Source of the DNA: Marinobacter sp. SS21
GTDB taxonomy: Bacteria; Pseudomonadota; Gammaproteobacteria; Pseudomonadales; Oleiphilaceae
DNA length: 64,000 bases
Direction: 5' to 3'
Assembly: GCF_028369065.1 (NCBI RefSeq)
Contig: NZ_JAQNDA010000005.1
Coordinates: 186,001-250,000 of the forward strand
How positions within the stretch are numbered: the stretch's first letter is position 1; every line of letters begins with the position of its first letter. Shown in pieces: positions 41,199 through 49,169 of the stretch. The notes under the pieces were generated by a model. The model made no database searches. It was given only the letters and a program-made list of their open reading frames with translations, and had not been told where the DNA came from. The translations under genes and the position numbers were made by a program.

Positions 41199-42263
41199 AT
41201 GACACAGATTGACCAGGCGGTGGCCATTCGTGAGGGCGAAGAGCTGGATGCCGCAGCGGTAGACCGGTTTATGAAACAGGCTGTCCCGGATTTGCAGGGA
41301 CAAGCTGCCATTCGCCAGTACCCCGGTGGTGCCTCCAACCTGACCTACCAGGTGGACTACGGCGAGCGTTCCTACGTGCTACGCCGTCCGCCCTTTGGCA
41401 CCATCGCCAAATCCGCCCACGACATGCTGCGGGAAGCCCGGGTGATGAAGGCGTTGCGGCCGGTATATCCGTACGTGCCGGACATTGTCTCGATCTGCGA
41501 CGATCACGAGGTTCTGGGCTGCGATTTTTACGTCATGGAGCGGTTCAGGGGCATTATCCTGCGGCAGGACTTCCCGGCCGACCTAACCCTCAACGAAGCG
41601 GATACCCGCAAGCTGTGCCTGAGTGTCATCGACAAGCTGGTGGAACTGCACCAGGTGGATGCCAAAGCCGCTGGCCTGGACAAACTGGGCAAGGGCGAGG
41701 GCTATGTCCAGCGTCAGATCGGTGGCTGGAGCAGCCGTTTCCGCAAGGCCCGTACCGAGGACGTCGGCGACTTTGAGGAGGTGATGGCCTGGCTCGAGCA
41801 AAAGATGCCGGCGGATGTGGCCCAGTGCGTCATCCACAACGACTACCGTTTCGATAATGTGGTGCTGAATCCTGATAACCCGTTTGAGGTGGTGGGTGTG
41901 CTGGACTGGGAGATGGCCACCATCGGCGATCCGTTGATGGATCTGGGCAACAGTCTGGCCTATTGGATTCAGGCGGACGACGATCCGGAAATGCAGATAC
42001 TGCGCCGCCAGCCCACCCACCGTCCGGGCATGTTGTCCCGCAAAGAGGTGGTGGATTATTACCTGGAGCGTTCCGGGCTGCAGGTCACCAATTTTGATTT
42101 CTACGAGGTGTACGGGCTGTTCCGACTGGCGGTCATCATCCAGCAAATTTATTACCGCTTCTATCACGGCCAGACCAGGGACCAGCGTTTCGCGGGGTTT
42201 GGTGAGGCAGCGAATTACCTTGAGCAGCGCTGCCAACACCTGATCCGGGGCAGCGCTTTGTAA
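41199..42263 (+). CDS. APH-family kinase, LvaA/ACAD11-kinase-like
   Basis: 354 residues of the aminoglycoside-phosphotransferase fold. Glycine-rich loop YPGGASNLTYQV, RSYVLRRPPFGTIAKSAHDMLREARVMKAL, catalytic loop VIHNDYRFDNVVLN (HNDxxxxN) and metal-binding GVLDWEMATIGDP. It closely matches the kinase domain of ACAD10/11 and the LvaA-type kinases that phosphorylate the 4-hydroxyl of 4-hydroxyacyl-CoA. It is therefore probably not a resistance gene. The stop overlaps the next gene by one base (TAATG). Confidence 0.9.
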   Translation: MTQIDQAVAIREGEELDAAAVDRFMKQAVPDLQGQAAIRQYPGGASNLTYQVDYGERSYVLRRPPFGTIAKSAHDMLREARVMKALRPVYPYVPDIVSICDDHEVLGCDFYVMERFRGIILRQDFPADLTLNEADTRKLCLSVIDKLVELHQVDAKAAGLDKLGKGEGYVQRQIGGWSSRFRKARTEDVGDFEEVMAWLEQKMPADVAQCVIHNDYRFDNVVLNPDNPFEVVGVLDWEMATIGDPLMDLGNSLAYWIQADDDPEMQILRRQPTHRPGMLSRKEVVDYYLERSGLQVTNFDFYEVYGLFRLAVIIQQIYYRFYHGQTRDQRFAGFGEAANYLEQRCQHLIRGSAL

Positions 42264-42952
42264 TGGCCACCATCTATCTAATCCGTCATGGCCAGGCCAG
42301 CTTCGGCAAGGACAATTACGACCAGCTGTCCGAGACCGGCTGGCGGCAGGGGCGGGTGCTGGGTCGCTGGCTGGCCGGCAAGATCAGTCCCCAGGTGGTG
42401 TTGGGCGGTTCGTTGGAGCGCCACCGGGAAACGGCTGAAGCCATTGCTAGCGGTTATGGCGGCGACCTCCCAGACATGCAGATCCTGGCCGGACTCAATG
42501 AATTCGACCACCGCTCGGTCATTGAGGCCTTCCGGCCGGCCTGGGCGGATCGGGCGGTGATGGCGCGGGACCTGTCGGCATTTCCCAAGCCCGCAAAGGC
42601 GTTTCAGGAGGCCTTTGTACAGGCCGTGCAGCGTTGGGCGTCCGGGTTTCATGATCAGGATTACTGCGAGAACTGGCCGGCGTTCCGGCAGCGGGTGCTG
42701 GCGGCCCTGGATCAGCTGATCGAATTCGGCGATGGCGCCGATGTACTGGTGACCACCTCTGGCGGCCCGATCTCGGTCATTGTCCAGGAGTTGCTGGGCC
42801 TGACGGACGAGAAGGCCCTGCGGCTGAACGAAGTCATCGCCAACACCAGCGTCACCCGGGTGCTGTATTCCGGGGCTCGGCGCAGCCTTTCCGTGTTCAA
42901 CAATTACAGTCACCTGGAAGCGGAAGACCCCGCCCTGGTGACGTTTCGATAA
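42263..42952 (+). CDS. histidine phosphatase (phosphoglycerate mutase-like)
   Basis: 229 residues. RHG motif YLIRHGQASFGKDNYDQLSETG at the N-terminus with catalytic His about 9; second His likely in the TSGGPI region. Coupled to the kinase gene by a 1-nt overlap. It could remove phosphate from a stalled phospho-acyl intermediate; this is only a guess from position. Confidence 0.9.
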   Translation: MATIYLIRHGQASFGKDNYDQLSETGWRQGRVLGRWLAGKISPQVVLGGSLERHRETAEAIASGYGGDLPDMQILAGLNEFDHRSVIEAFRPAWADRAVMARDLSAFPKPAKAFQEAFVQAVQRWASGFHDQDYCENWPAFRQRVLAALDQLIEFGDGADVLVTTSGGPISVIVQELLGLTDEKALRLNEVIANTSVTRVLYSGARRSLSVFNNYSHLEAEDPALVTFR

Positions 42953-42963
42953 GAGGCAACTCT

Positions 42964-43731
42964 ATGCGTAACAACCTGTTCGATCTTGAAGGCAAGGTGG
43001 CCCTGGTCACCGGTGCCAGTCGTGGTATCGGTGAAAGCATCGCCCGCACTCTGGCCGCTCACGGTGCCCACGTCATTGTCAGCAGCCGCAAGCTTGAGGG
43101 CTGTGAGGCGGTTGCTGCCAGCATCCGGGAAGCCGGTGGCAGCGCCGAGGCGATTGCCTGTCATATTGGTGACATGGAGCAGATCGAAGGGCTGTGGGGG
43201 CAGGTTCAGGAGCGCCATGGCAAGGTCGATATCCTGGTCAACAATGCCGCCGCCAACCCCTATTTCGGGCCGGTGGAGGACACTGACCTGAGCGCCTTCC
43301 AGAAAACGGTGGACGTGAACATCCGCGGTTATTTCTTTATGTGCGCCCGCGCCGCACAGATGATGAAGCGCCAGGACGGCGGCGCGATCGTCAATGTGGC
43401 CTCCGTGAACGGCGTTAATCCTGGCCATTACCAGGGCATCTACTCCGTCACCAAGGCGGCGGTGATTTCCATGACCAAATCGTTTGCGATGGAACTGGGG
43501 CAGCAAAATATCCGCGTCAACGCCCTGTTGCCGGGGCTGACGGACACCAAGTTTGCCAGCGCCCTGACCACCAACGACGCCATCAAACAGAAGGCCATGG
43601 CCCATATCCCCATGAAGCGGGTCGCCGACCCGGACGAGATGGCGGGAACGGTGCTGTATCTGGTGTCTGGTGCCAGCAGTTATACCACCGGCGCCTGTAT
43701 CAACGCCGACGGCGGTTATCTGACGGTCTAG
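42964..43731 (+). CDS. short-chain dehydrogenase/reductase (3-oxoacyl reductase-like)
   Basis: 255 residues of the classical SDR fold: ALVTGASRGIGESIAR, SSRKLEG with Arg suggesting NADP, NNAAANPYFGP, NVASVNG and YSVTKAAV (YxxxK), then PGLTDTKFAS and a C-terminal GACINADGGYLTV. Last gene of the operon, ending 38 bp before the 18-bp terminator. Confidence 0.92.
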   Translation: MRNNLFDLEGKVALVTGASRGIGESIARTLAAHGAHVIVSSRKLEGCEAVAASIREAGGSAEAIACHIGDMEQIEGLWGQVQERHGKVDILVNNAAANPYFGPVEDTDLSAFQKTVDVNIRGYFFMCARAAQMMKRQDGGAIVNVASVNGVNPGHYQGIYSVTKAAVISMTKSFAMELGQQNIRVNALLPGLTDTKFASALTTNDAIKQKAMAHIPMKRVADPDEMAGTVLYLVSGASSYTTGACINADGGYLTV

Positions 43732-43769
43732 CCGTTGGGGGCTAGGGGGAAGGAGAAATAGGAAAAGCA

Positions 43770-43810
43770 AAAATAAGGGGGACGGATCTGAAATCCGTCC
43801 CCCTTATTTT
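43770..43810. terminator. bidirectional rho-independent terminator (18-bp perfect stem)
   Basis: Arms 43770-43787 and 43793-43810 are perfect complements around loop CTGAA. Each strand ends in a T run (TTTT after the stem on both sides). It separates the convergent SDR operon and the PBP4 gene. Confidence 0.95.
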
Positions 43811-43823
43811 GATTGCGGTTCGC

Positions 43824-45377
43824 CTATTCGGTCGCTTCCGCCACCTCGGCCTTGGACAGGGTGGTTCCTACCGGTGGCCGGTAATGCAGGGAGTACAGAG
43901 CCCGGTCCAGTATGGCCTGGCCATTCCATGCCGGGTCGTCATTGATCATGCCGACCACCACCCAGGTGTTGTTGGCTTCATCCCGGCTAAAGCCGGCAAT
44001 GGAGCGGACGTTTTCCAGGTAGCCGGTCTTGATCCGGCCCTGACCTTCCATGCCGGTGTTGCGCAGTCGCCGTGCCATGGTGCCGTCCATGGCGATCAGC
44101 GGCAGAGATGCCATCAGATCGGCAGAAAACGGACTGTTCCAGGCGCTCAAAAGAATCTGGGCGCCCTGGCGGGCGGTGATGCGGCCGTGGCGACTGAGGC
44201 CCGCGCCATTGTCGATCACCATGCCGGCGGTGTTGATGCCCTTGCTTTCCAACCAGTTATACACGGCGCGAATGCCCGCTGCCCGGTCATCGTCGTCACC
44301 TTCTTCCCGGTTTTCGGCGCCAATGGTCAGCAACAGCTGACGGGCCATGACATTGCTGCTCCATTTGTTGATGTCGCGGATGGTGGTCACCAGATCCGGC
44401 GAGGTCATGGTCAGGATCAGCCGGGCCTCCTCGGGGGTGACGGCCATGCGGTCTTCGCCCTGCAGGGCAATGCCGAGTTCGGACAACAACGAACGAATGA
44501 GGGCGGCACTGTATTGCTCCTGGGGCAATAGCGATAGGTAAGCCATGGTGCGACAGCCCTGAGGTAACTGGCCCGTGACGCGCACGGTCACCCGCTGGTC
44601 GTCGATAATCGGCTTCCAGCTGAAGCGCCGGCGGGACGGGCAGGGCGCTTCGGCCGCAGCGGTTACCCGGTTATCAATCACCACGTTGTCCAGGGCCGGC
44701 GAACTCCAGGCCTGGGTGCCTCGCTCATCGGCTCGCACCTGGAAGTGCACCAGGTTCAGGTTGCTTAAATAGGCCGAGGGTGCCACCAGAAATGGTGCAT
44801 GAGGGTTATCGCCGTTGTCCTCAAAGGCGGGCAGCCCGCCGGAAAGCTGGAACACGCTGCCATCGAGCACCAGATCACCGGTAATGGTGTCGATCCCCAT
44901 GCCGCGCAGCTCCCTTAGGGTGCTCCATAGTCGCTCGATGGTGAGCTTGGGATCGCCGCCGAACTCGACGAAGAGATTTCCCTTCAGGGTGCCCCCGGAC
45001 AGGGTGCCATCGGTATAGAAACGGGTGTCCCAGCTGTAGGTTGGTCCCAGCAATTCCAGGGCGGCGTAAGTGGTGACCACTTTCATGATGGAGCCGGGGC
45101 TCATCTGCTGGTCAGCGTTGATGTATTGCTCGATGCCCGGGCCATTGAGCGGAATGGCCGCCAGGCTGAATGCCTCCTGACCGCTGAGGGAACGGTCGGC
45201 GTAGTCGCGCATCTGGTTGCTCCAGGTACGTTCCATCGCCGGTTCCGCTGCCAGGGCGTTAGCCGTAGCGGCAGCCAGGCCTAGGGAAATCAGTGGAGCG
45301 AGGCTCCAGCGCTTGCTCCATTGATCGGATCTGGAGGCACCAGATGGGCCTGTCCTTGGAAAAAAACTGCGCAACAT
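43824..45377 (-). CDS. dacB: D-alanyl-D-alanine carboxypeptidase/endopeptidase, PBP4 type (S13)
   Basis: 517 residues, exported (hydrophobic stretch about 24-44, with AxA near LAAEPA). The active-site SxxK is SPGSIMKVVTTYA, SxN is NKWSSNVMA, and KTG is RIKTGYLENVRSIAG, all in the expected order. Large insertion domains lie between SxxK and SxN, as in PBP4. It trims peptidoglycan cross-links in the periplasm. Ribosome site at ATG 45377 is weak. Confidence 0.93.
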   Translation of the reverse strand: MLRSFFPRTGPSGASRSDQWSKRWSLAPLISLGLAAATANALAAEPAMERTWSNQMRDYADRSLSGQEAFSLAAIPLNGPGIEQYINADQQMSPGSIMKVVTTYAALELLGPTYSWDTRFYTDGTLSGGTLKGNLFVEFGGDPKLTIERLWSTLRELRGMGIDTITGDLVLDGSVFQLSGGLPAFEDNGDNPHAPFLVAPSAYLSNLNLVHFQVRADERGTQAWSSPALDNVVIDNRVTAAAEAPCPSRRRFSWKPIIDDQRVTVRVTGQLPQGCRTMAYLSLLPQEQYSAALIRSLLSELGIALQGEDRMAVTPEEARLILTMTSPDLVTTIRDINKWSSNVMARQLLLTIGAENREEGDDDDRAAGIRAVYNWLESKGINTAGMVIDNGAGLSRHGRITARQGAQILLSAWNSPFSADLMASLPLIAMDGTMARRLRNTGMEGQGRIKTGYLENVRSIAGFSRDEANNTWVVVGMINDDPAWNGQAILDRALYSLHYRPPVGTTLSKAEVAEATE

Positions 45378-45393
45378 GGTGTCAGTTCCGAGC

Positions 45394-45413
45394 TTGGGAG
45401 CCTGAACAACTCC
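45394..45413 (+). repeat. dispersed AGGGAGCCTCTGA motif, shortened copy
   Basis: TTGGGAGCCTGAACAACTCC lacks the CTC triplet of the consensus. It faces copy 4, 18 bp away, in inverse orientation. Confidence 0.45.
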
Positions 45414-45431
45414 GAATGCCAGGAAGGGTCC

Positions 45432-45453
45432 GGAGTGATTCAGAGGCTCCCTT
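45432..45453 (-). repeat. dispersed AGGGAGCCTCTGA motif, copy 4
   Basis: Minus-strand AAGGGAGCCTCTGAATCACTCC. With the copy at 45394 it forms an imperfect inverted pair. Confidence 0.6.
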
Positions 45454-45787
45454 GGTAAATGGAGTTCGCTATTGATTTTTACAGTAGCCCATCTTCGCCT
45501 TTTATACTATGCAGAAAAGTTCTACATGACGTTAAAAAATGCCCCCAGGATCATTGTTTCTATGAGACTTTTGTTTCGCTTTGTAATGGCCTCTTTGGAT
45601 TCAGTAAGTTAGCGCTGGTCTCTGTCGATGGGGCGGGGCAGCCGGTGGGTGTGATGGTTCTGACGTGACGCTCCGATGGGCCCCGAAGGCCAATGGCGAG
45701 TCCCGGTCCACAAGGATAATGGTCGCTGTGTGAAATCAATCGCCCATGGTCTAATGGGTACAACGCAGAGATGGAAGGACAGAATCG

Positions 45788-46558
45788 ATGTCGAATGCCG
45801 TGATTCACAACCTCAATATTCTTGGCTCGGTGGCCACTTCCTCCTTGACCGCTTGGCGTGGCTGTCTGGTGGTCAAGTCCGTGCCCCAGCCGGAAAAACC
45901 GTTGATCCTCTACGATATGGAGGCTTGTCCGTACTGTCGTCGGGTGCGGGAAGCACTCTCTGCCTTACAGCTGGATGTGGAAATCCGTCCTTGTCCGAAA
46001 GGCGGCAAAAGCTTTCGTCAGGATGCGGAAGCCCTGGGCGGCAAGCAGCAATTTCCGATGCTGGTGGACGAAAACACCGGCAAAGCCCTGTATGAGTCCA
46101 CCGATATTGTGACTTACCTGTTCCAGCAATACGCCAATCGCGGGGTGCCGGGCTTGTACCGTAGCCGGGTGTACCAGCCCTTGTTGAGTTCGCTGGCCTC
46201 TGCCGCCAGTGGCCTGCGGGGCCTGCGGGCGAAGTCGGCCCGTCGGCCGGAGCAGCCGCTGCACTTGTGGAGTTTTGAAGGCAGTCCCTTCTCACGGCTG
46301 GTGCGTGAGCGCCTGTGCGAGTACGAAATCCCCTACACCCTGCATAACATCGGCAAGGAGCACTGGACCGAGGTGGGACCGGCACGGCAGCGTCTCAAGC
46401 CAGGGCCTTACGAGCCCAAGGCCGGTGGCAAGCGCGACGAGTTCTTCCAGAAGCACCAGCGGGTGCAGGTGCCCTACCTGGAAGACCCGAACACCGGTGA
46501 GGGGCTGTTTGAATCCGCCGCTATCCTGCAGTACCTGGATCGTACCTACGGCGCCTGA
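45788..46558 (+). CDS. glutathione S-transferase-like protein with two thioredoxin-fold N-domains
   Basis: 256 residues. First GST_N domain about 38-120 with redox motif EACPYCRRVREAL and ESTDIVTYLF. Second GST_N-like domain about 168-255 with FEGSPFSRLVRERL and ESAAILQYLDRTYG; no all-helical GST C-domain is present. The second domain lacks the CxxC. It may act as a glutaredoxin-like thiol transferase. AAGGA precedes ATG 45788. Confidence 0.88.
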   Translation: MSNAVIHNLNILGSVATSSLTAWRGCLVVKSVPQPEKPLILYDMEACPYCRRVREALSALQLDVEIRPCPKGGKSFRQDAEALGGKQQFPMLVDENTGKALYESTDIVTYLFQQYANRGVPGLYRSRVYQPLLSSLASAASGLRGLRAKSARRPEQPLHLWSFEGSPFSRLVRERLCEYEIPYTLHNIGKEHWTEVGPARQRLKPGPYEPKAGGKRDEFFQKHQRVQVPYLEDPNTGEGLFESAAILQYLDRTYGA

Positions 46559-46564
46559 AGCCGC

Positions 46565-47374
46565 TCAATCCCAGGGTGGGGCGAAGTCCGGATTGGCAAT
46601 CCTTTCGCCCCGGTCCAGCCGGTCGATGGAGATCAACTCTTCCGGTGTCAGCACGATCTGCAGGGCGTCCAGATTGGCCTTGAGGTGCTCGGGCCGAGTG
46701 GACGATGGAATGGGCACGATCCCCCGGGATGCCACCCAGGCGATGGCCACTTCCGCTGCGGTCACTCCGTGCTGGCGGGCAATGCCCTGCAGGCATTCGT
46801 CCTCCATCACCCGGCCGACAGCCAGGGGCATGTAGCCGGTCACAGTGATGCCGAGGGTTTGGGCGTGGTCCACGACCTTGCGATTGGCCAGGAACGGATG
46901 AACTTCAATCTGGTTGGTGAAGATCGGAGTTTCACCGAGGATATCCCGGGCCAGGTCCATCTGGGCGATGGTGAAGTTGGACACGCCTATGTGTGTGGTC
47001 AGGCCATCGCGCTGAGCGTCCTGCAGGGCGGTGAGGTAGTCGGCCATGGGCACGTCATCGTTGGGTGACGGCCAATGCACCAGTGCCAGGTCGACGTGGT
47101 CGGTTTTCAGCCGTTGAAGGCTTTGCTTGAGACTGTGCATCAGCTTCGAGCGGTGCAGGTTATCGTGCCAGATCTTGGTGGTAATAAAGATCTCGCGACG
47201 GGGAATGCCGCTGGACGTGATGCCATCGCCGACTTCCGCTTCGTTCTGGTACATCTGGGCGGTATCGATGTGTCGATAGCCGAGGGAAAGCGCTATCTTG
47301 ACCGCGTCCCTGGCGATATCGCCGGTCAGCCGAAAGGTCCCTATCCCAATGGGCGGAAGTGCGTCGAATGCCAT
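46565..47374 (-). CDS. dkgB: aldo/keto reductase, 2,5-didehydrogluconate reductase B type
   Basis: 269 residues. The catalytic tetrad can be placed: Asp in HIDTAQMYQNEAEVG with Tyr, Lys in FITTKIWHDNL and His in LALVHWPSPNDD. ISNFT/IPSST NADP-binding segments are present as GVSNFTIAQMD and PIPSSTRPEHLKANL. It matches E. coli DkgB over its length as I recall. Convergent with the GST gene, 6 bp apart. Confidence 0.9.
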   Translation of the reverse strand: MAFDALPPIGIGTFRLTGDIARDAVKIALSLGYRHIDTAQMYQNEAEVGDGITSSGIPRREIFITTKIWHDNLHRSKLMHSLKQSLQRLKTDHVDLALVHWPSPNDDVPMADYLTALQDAQRDGLTTHIGVSNFTIAQMDLARDILGETPIFTNQIEVHPFLANRKVVDHAQTLGITVTGYMPLAVGRVMEDECLQGIARQHGVTAAEVAIAWVASRGIVPIPSSTRPEHLKANLDALQIVLTPEELISIDRLDRGERIANPDFAPPWD

Positions 47375-47526
47375 AGTGACCTCCAGAGAAATCGCAACGG
47401 TTGTTCTATACGGTGGTACTTCTGCGGTAGTTCTTCAAGTATCCAGCGGGTATCATTTTCGCTCGCTTTGGCGGCTGGCACGCAGCCCGCTGACCCCGCC
47501 CACATACCTGACTGATGAGGACGAAT

Positions 47527-47940
47527 ATGCTGACCGGCCACTGCCTTTGCGGCACCGTCAAATTTGAGTACCAGGGGCCGCTCGGGCCGATCTCTCTGTG
47601 TCATTGTAGCCAGTGCCGCCGCGCCCAGGGCAATGCCTTTTCTGCCAGTGCACCGGTGCAGAAAGTCCATTTCCAGGTCACCTCGGGTGAAGAACAGATC
47701 CGCGAATTTGAATCACGGCCGGGCAAATACCGGGCCTTCTGCGTTAATTGCGGCAGCCCGCTGTACAGCCGGGTGGATGCCATCCCCGGTATCCTGCGCC
47801 TGCGAGTGGGGGTGATCGATGGCCCTCTGGGCAAGGGGCCGGCCGCCCACATCTACGTCGGCTCCAAGTCCGACTGGTTCCCGATCACCGACGACATTCC
47901 CCAGTACGACAAAACCGAAAGGACCAACGATCCTCACTGA
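47527..47940 (+). CDS. GFA-family zinc-binding protein (glutathione-dependent formaldehyde-activating-like)
   Basis: 137 residues. Zinc ligands are CLCGTVKF, CHCSQCRRAQG and CVNCGSPLYSR. The family name comes from an enzyme adding glutathione to formaldehyde; most members are untested. I chose ATG 47527 (GAGGA upstream); ATG 47515 is in frame 12 nt earlier. The 3' end overlaps the convergent dehydrogenase gene by 7 nt. Confidence 0.88.
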   Translation: MLTGHCLCGTVKFEYQGPLGPISLCHCSQCRRAQGNAFSASAPVQKVHFQVTSGEEQIREFESRPGKYRAFCVNCGSPLYSRVDAIPGILRLRVGVIDGPLGKGPAAHIYVGSKSDWFPITDDIPQYDKTERTNDPH

Positions 47941-49055
47941 GGCAATAGCCTCAGGACCTCACCGTCCCGCTCGTCGGTCAGCAGCCAGAGCACGCCATCC
48001 GGCCCCATGCGGACATCGCGGATGCGTTTGCCGAACTCGCGCAGCAGGTCCTCCTCTTCCACCACCTGGCCATCGTGAATTTTCAGGCGTACCAGCTTCT
48101 GCAGCTTGAGCGCGCCGACGAACAGGTCGCCCTGCCAGTCGGGCACCTCAGTGCCGGTGTAAAAGGCCATGCCGGAAGGCGCAATGGATGGATCCCAGTA
48201 ATGCAGGGGCTGGGCCATGCCAGGCATGGCGGTCTGGTCGGTGATGGGTAGGCCCGAGTAGCCGATACCATAGGTAATGACCGGCCAGCCGTAGTTGGTG
48301 CCCGCCGTAAGGACGTTGATTTCGTCACCGCCACGGGGCCCATGCTCATGGGACCAGATCTCGCCGGTTTCCGGATGACGGGTCAGGCCCTGGATATTGC
48401 GGTTGCCGTAGGTGAAGAGCGTGGGTCGGAACTGCGGGCGTTGAAGAAACGGATTGCCCGGGGCCGGGTCGCCGTCAATGGTCAGGCGGTGGACGCCGCC
48501 GGCGTCGTCATTGGTAGCCTGGGCCCTGGGCCGGTCGCCACGGTCTCCCACCGCAACGTAGAGGTAGCCGTCGGCATCGAACACCATACGGCCGCCAAAA
48601 TGACGGCTGGTGCCGGAACGGGGCAGGGCCTCGAAGATAACCCGCACATCCTCCAGTCGGTCGCCGGTGAACCGGGCGCGGCTGACCCGGGTAGTCTTAC
48701 CCTGGTCGTTCCCGTGAGCATAGCTGAGGAACAGCAAACGGTTATCGGCAAAATCCGGATGCAGTACCACCTCCAGCAAACCGCCCTGGCCGGCGACCGT
48801 CGCTGTTGGGACGCCTGCGACGGGCACTGGCTCCAGCTGGCCGGCGCGAATCAACCGGAGACGGCCCTCCCGCTCCGTTACCAGCAGCGAGCCATCCGGC
48901 AGAAAGGCCAGGCTCCAGGGGTGTTGCAGGCCGCCGGCGACGGTTTCCAGCCGGAAACTGGTCCGCTCGGAATGGTAGACCTCCGGCGCGGCGCCGCAGG
49001 CCAGAGTCAGGCTGAGCGCGGCGCCTGCGATGGCGGCTTTGACAGTGCGCAACAT
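47934..49055 (-). CDS. PQQ-dependent aldose sugar dehydrogenase-like lipoprotein
   Basis: 373 residues. Lipobox LTLAC near residue 19 anchors it in the envelope. Soluble glucose-dehydrogenase propeller repeats: LQHPWSLAFLPDGSLLVTER, GGLLEVVLHPDFADN, GGRMVFDADGYLYVAVGDRGD, TYGNRNIQGL, EHGPRGGDEINVL and NYGWPVITYG. The HWS/GDRG positions match PQQ aldose dehydrogenases (YliI type). GGAGG lies before ATG 49055; the frame to 49136 lacks a signal. Confidence 0.9.
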   Translation of the reverse strand: MLRTVKAAIAGAALSLTLACGAAPEVYHSERTSFRLETVAGGLQHPWSLAFLPDGSLLVTEREGRLRLIRAGQLEPVPVAGVPTATVAGQGGLLEVVLHPDFADNRLLFLSYAHGNDQGKTTRVSRARFTGDRLEDVRVIFEALPRSGTSRHFGGRMVFDADGYLYVAVGDRGDRPRAQATNDDAGGVHRLTIDGDPAPGNPFLQRPQFRPTLFTYGNRNIQGLTRHPETGEIWSHEHGPRGGDEINVLTAGTNYGWPVITYGIGYSGLPITDQTAMPGMAQPLHYWDPSIAPSGMAFYTGTEVPDWQGDLFVGALKLQKLVRLKIHDGQVVEEEDLLREFGKRIRDVRMGPDGVLWLLTDERDGEVLRLLPQ

Positions 49056-49169
49056 GGTGAGCCTCCGCTCATGGACGGAATGGGCCAGCTCCACTCCGGC
49101 AGGCATGTTTGAGACAAGCCGGCGTGTTTGAGACAAGATAGCACCCTCGGGGGGACACTCCCAGTCGGT

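Larger units (their letters stand above)
45378..45787. other. 410-bp intergenic region, AT-rich patch, no supported gene
   Basis: It holds two copies of the dispersed motif. An AT-rich patch (about 45475-45600) contains -35 TTTACA and -10 TATACT hexamers 19 nt apart, which is poor spacing. A 69-codon frame at 45459 has no good ribosome site or family match. The GST promoter is presumably here. Confidence 0.5.

Noticed and set aside
41199..42263. APH-fold gene as an antibiotic resistance gene
   Set aside because: Its motifs and operon place it with ACAD10/11-type kinases of acyl-CoA metabolism.
43770..43810. 18-bp hairpin as a novel element
   Set aside because: Symmetric T-run ends between convergent genes are fully explained by a bidirectional terminator.
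45459..45668. 69-codon ORF in an AT-rich patch
   Set aside because: No ribosome site, no recognisable family and poor promoter spacing; probably non-coding.
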